Source: JBGOUJ01 sp041477005
Lineage (GTDB): Bacteria; Acidobacteriota; Terriglobia; Bryobacterales; JACQDG01
Reading direction: 5' to 3'
Length of the DNA stretch: 14,975 bases
Assembly: GCA_041477005.1 (NCBI GenBank)
Contig: JBGOUJ010000122.1
Span: forward strand, 1-14,975
In this document: positions 14,739-14,975 of the stretch, piece after piece
How the letters are laid out: each line of letters starts with the position of its first letter
Position numbering within the stretch: position 1 is the stretch's first letter
Program-made: the position numbers and the translations under genes
The notes under the pieces: model-generated
Told to the model about the DNA's origin: nothing
Database searches by the model: none
The model's input: the letters and a program-made list of their open reading frames with translations, nothing else

Positions 14739-14975
14739 CTATATTCTAAACGCCCACTCTTTCACCGCTTCGGGTTGGATCCACTTTTCTATGCCTTTGA
14801 TCTGATTGTTGATCCAGTAGTCTTCCCAGTCGATCCGCTCGGGGTCCCAGGGGAGCAGTTGCCGGTCGCCTTCGGAGAGCGCCGCGTAAGCCGCGCGGAT
14901 GTTCTCCGACTCGAAGATGTAGCGGTTGTGCAGAATGAAGGGAAGATATTGGTCCAGGGTCTGTTCCCGCAGCGA
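14739..14975 (-). CDS. Probable fatty acyl-CoA/ACP reductase, C-terminus only (5' end outside window)
   Basis: Only the last 78 residues before TAG are inside the window; the frame is open to the right edge. It reads LDQYLPFILHNRYIFESENI, then a segment ending LPWDPERIDWEDYWINNQIKG and KWIQPEAVKEWAFRI. The pattern of NRYxFE, an acidic helix, then fDPexIDWxdYWxxxxIxGixKw is what I recall from the sterile domain at the C-terminus of bacterial fatty acyl reductases of extended SDR type. These reduce an activated fatty acid to aldehyde or alcohol. It is upstream of, and codirectional with, the carrier/ligase/acyltransferase fusion, which could supply its acyl substrate. The catalytic domain is not visible, so the call rests on this tail and on context. 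Confidence 0.55.
   Translation of the reverse strand, partial: SLREQTLDQYLPFILHNRYIFESENIRAAYAALSEGDRQLLPWDPERIDWEDYWINNQIKGIEKWIQPEAVKEWAFRI

Overview
High-GC DNA (roughly 60-65% by eye) from a bacterium. Compact operons on both strands, several start codons with no Shine-Dalgarno, a Tat-type exported amidohydrolase, a lone toxin-antitoxin/nuclease island, and intergenic spacers full of heptamer and palindromic repeats together suggest a soil-type Acidobacteriota (Solibacter/Bryobacter-like) or a similar phylum. This is inference from style; no marker gene settles the taxonomy.

Layout. (1) 1-590, minus: a small AAA-type ATPase running off the left edge. (2) 591-906: non-coding, with a 16-bp palindrome and a large imperfect inverted repeat. 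(3) 907-5931, minus: a probable operon of a LarA-like (nickel-pincer lactate racemase superfamily) protein, an SDR reductase/epimerase (1-base overlap) and a YegS/DagK lipid kinase with a TTG start; then a 212-bp spacer holding heptamer repeats in two opposing arrays, and glycerol dehydrogenase gldA. (4) 6165-8405: an accessory island. It contains an AbrB-type antitoxin with a frameshifted VapC-type PIN toxin, a tightly coupled pair (PD-(D/E)xK nuclease-like protein plus divergent PIN protein), and a DUF433 antitoxin whose expected toxin appears to be only a remnant. (5) 8406-9014: about 610 bp without a gene, carrying two copies of a repeat of about 105-115 bp, each centred on a dyad with the core GCAAATTTGC, with a nested hairpin between them. 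(6) 9015-9893, plus: exported amidohydrolase. (7) 9918-14975, minus: a lipid operon read as fatty acyl reductase (C-terminus only), an ACP-FAAL-PlsC fusion, plsY and a HAD-IB phosphatase, with the repair gene tag at its end.

How it fits together. The right-hand operon has the parts to activate a free fatty acid as acyl-AMP, load it on a built-in carrier domain, reduce it or transfer it to a glycerol backbone, acylate glycerol-3-phosphate (PlsY, PlsC) and remove a phosphate (HAD-IB). This resembles, in split form, the domain content I recall for the myxobacterial ether-lipid enzyme ElbD. The left-hand operon also touches glycerol and lipid chemistry (glycerol to dihydroxyacetone by GldA; lipid phosphorylation by the DagK-like kinase). 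The TA/nuclease island lies between them. The most noteworthy items are the ACP-FAAL-PlsC operon, the PD-(D/E)xK + PIN cassette, the LarA-like protein with an apparently substituted catalytic histidine, and the repeats, one of which has been translated into the C-terminus of the DagK-like protein.
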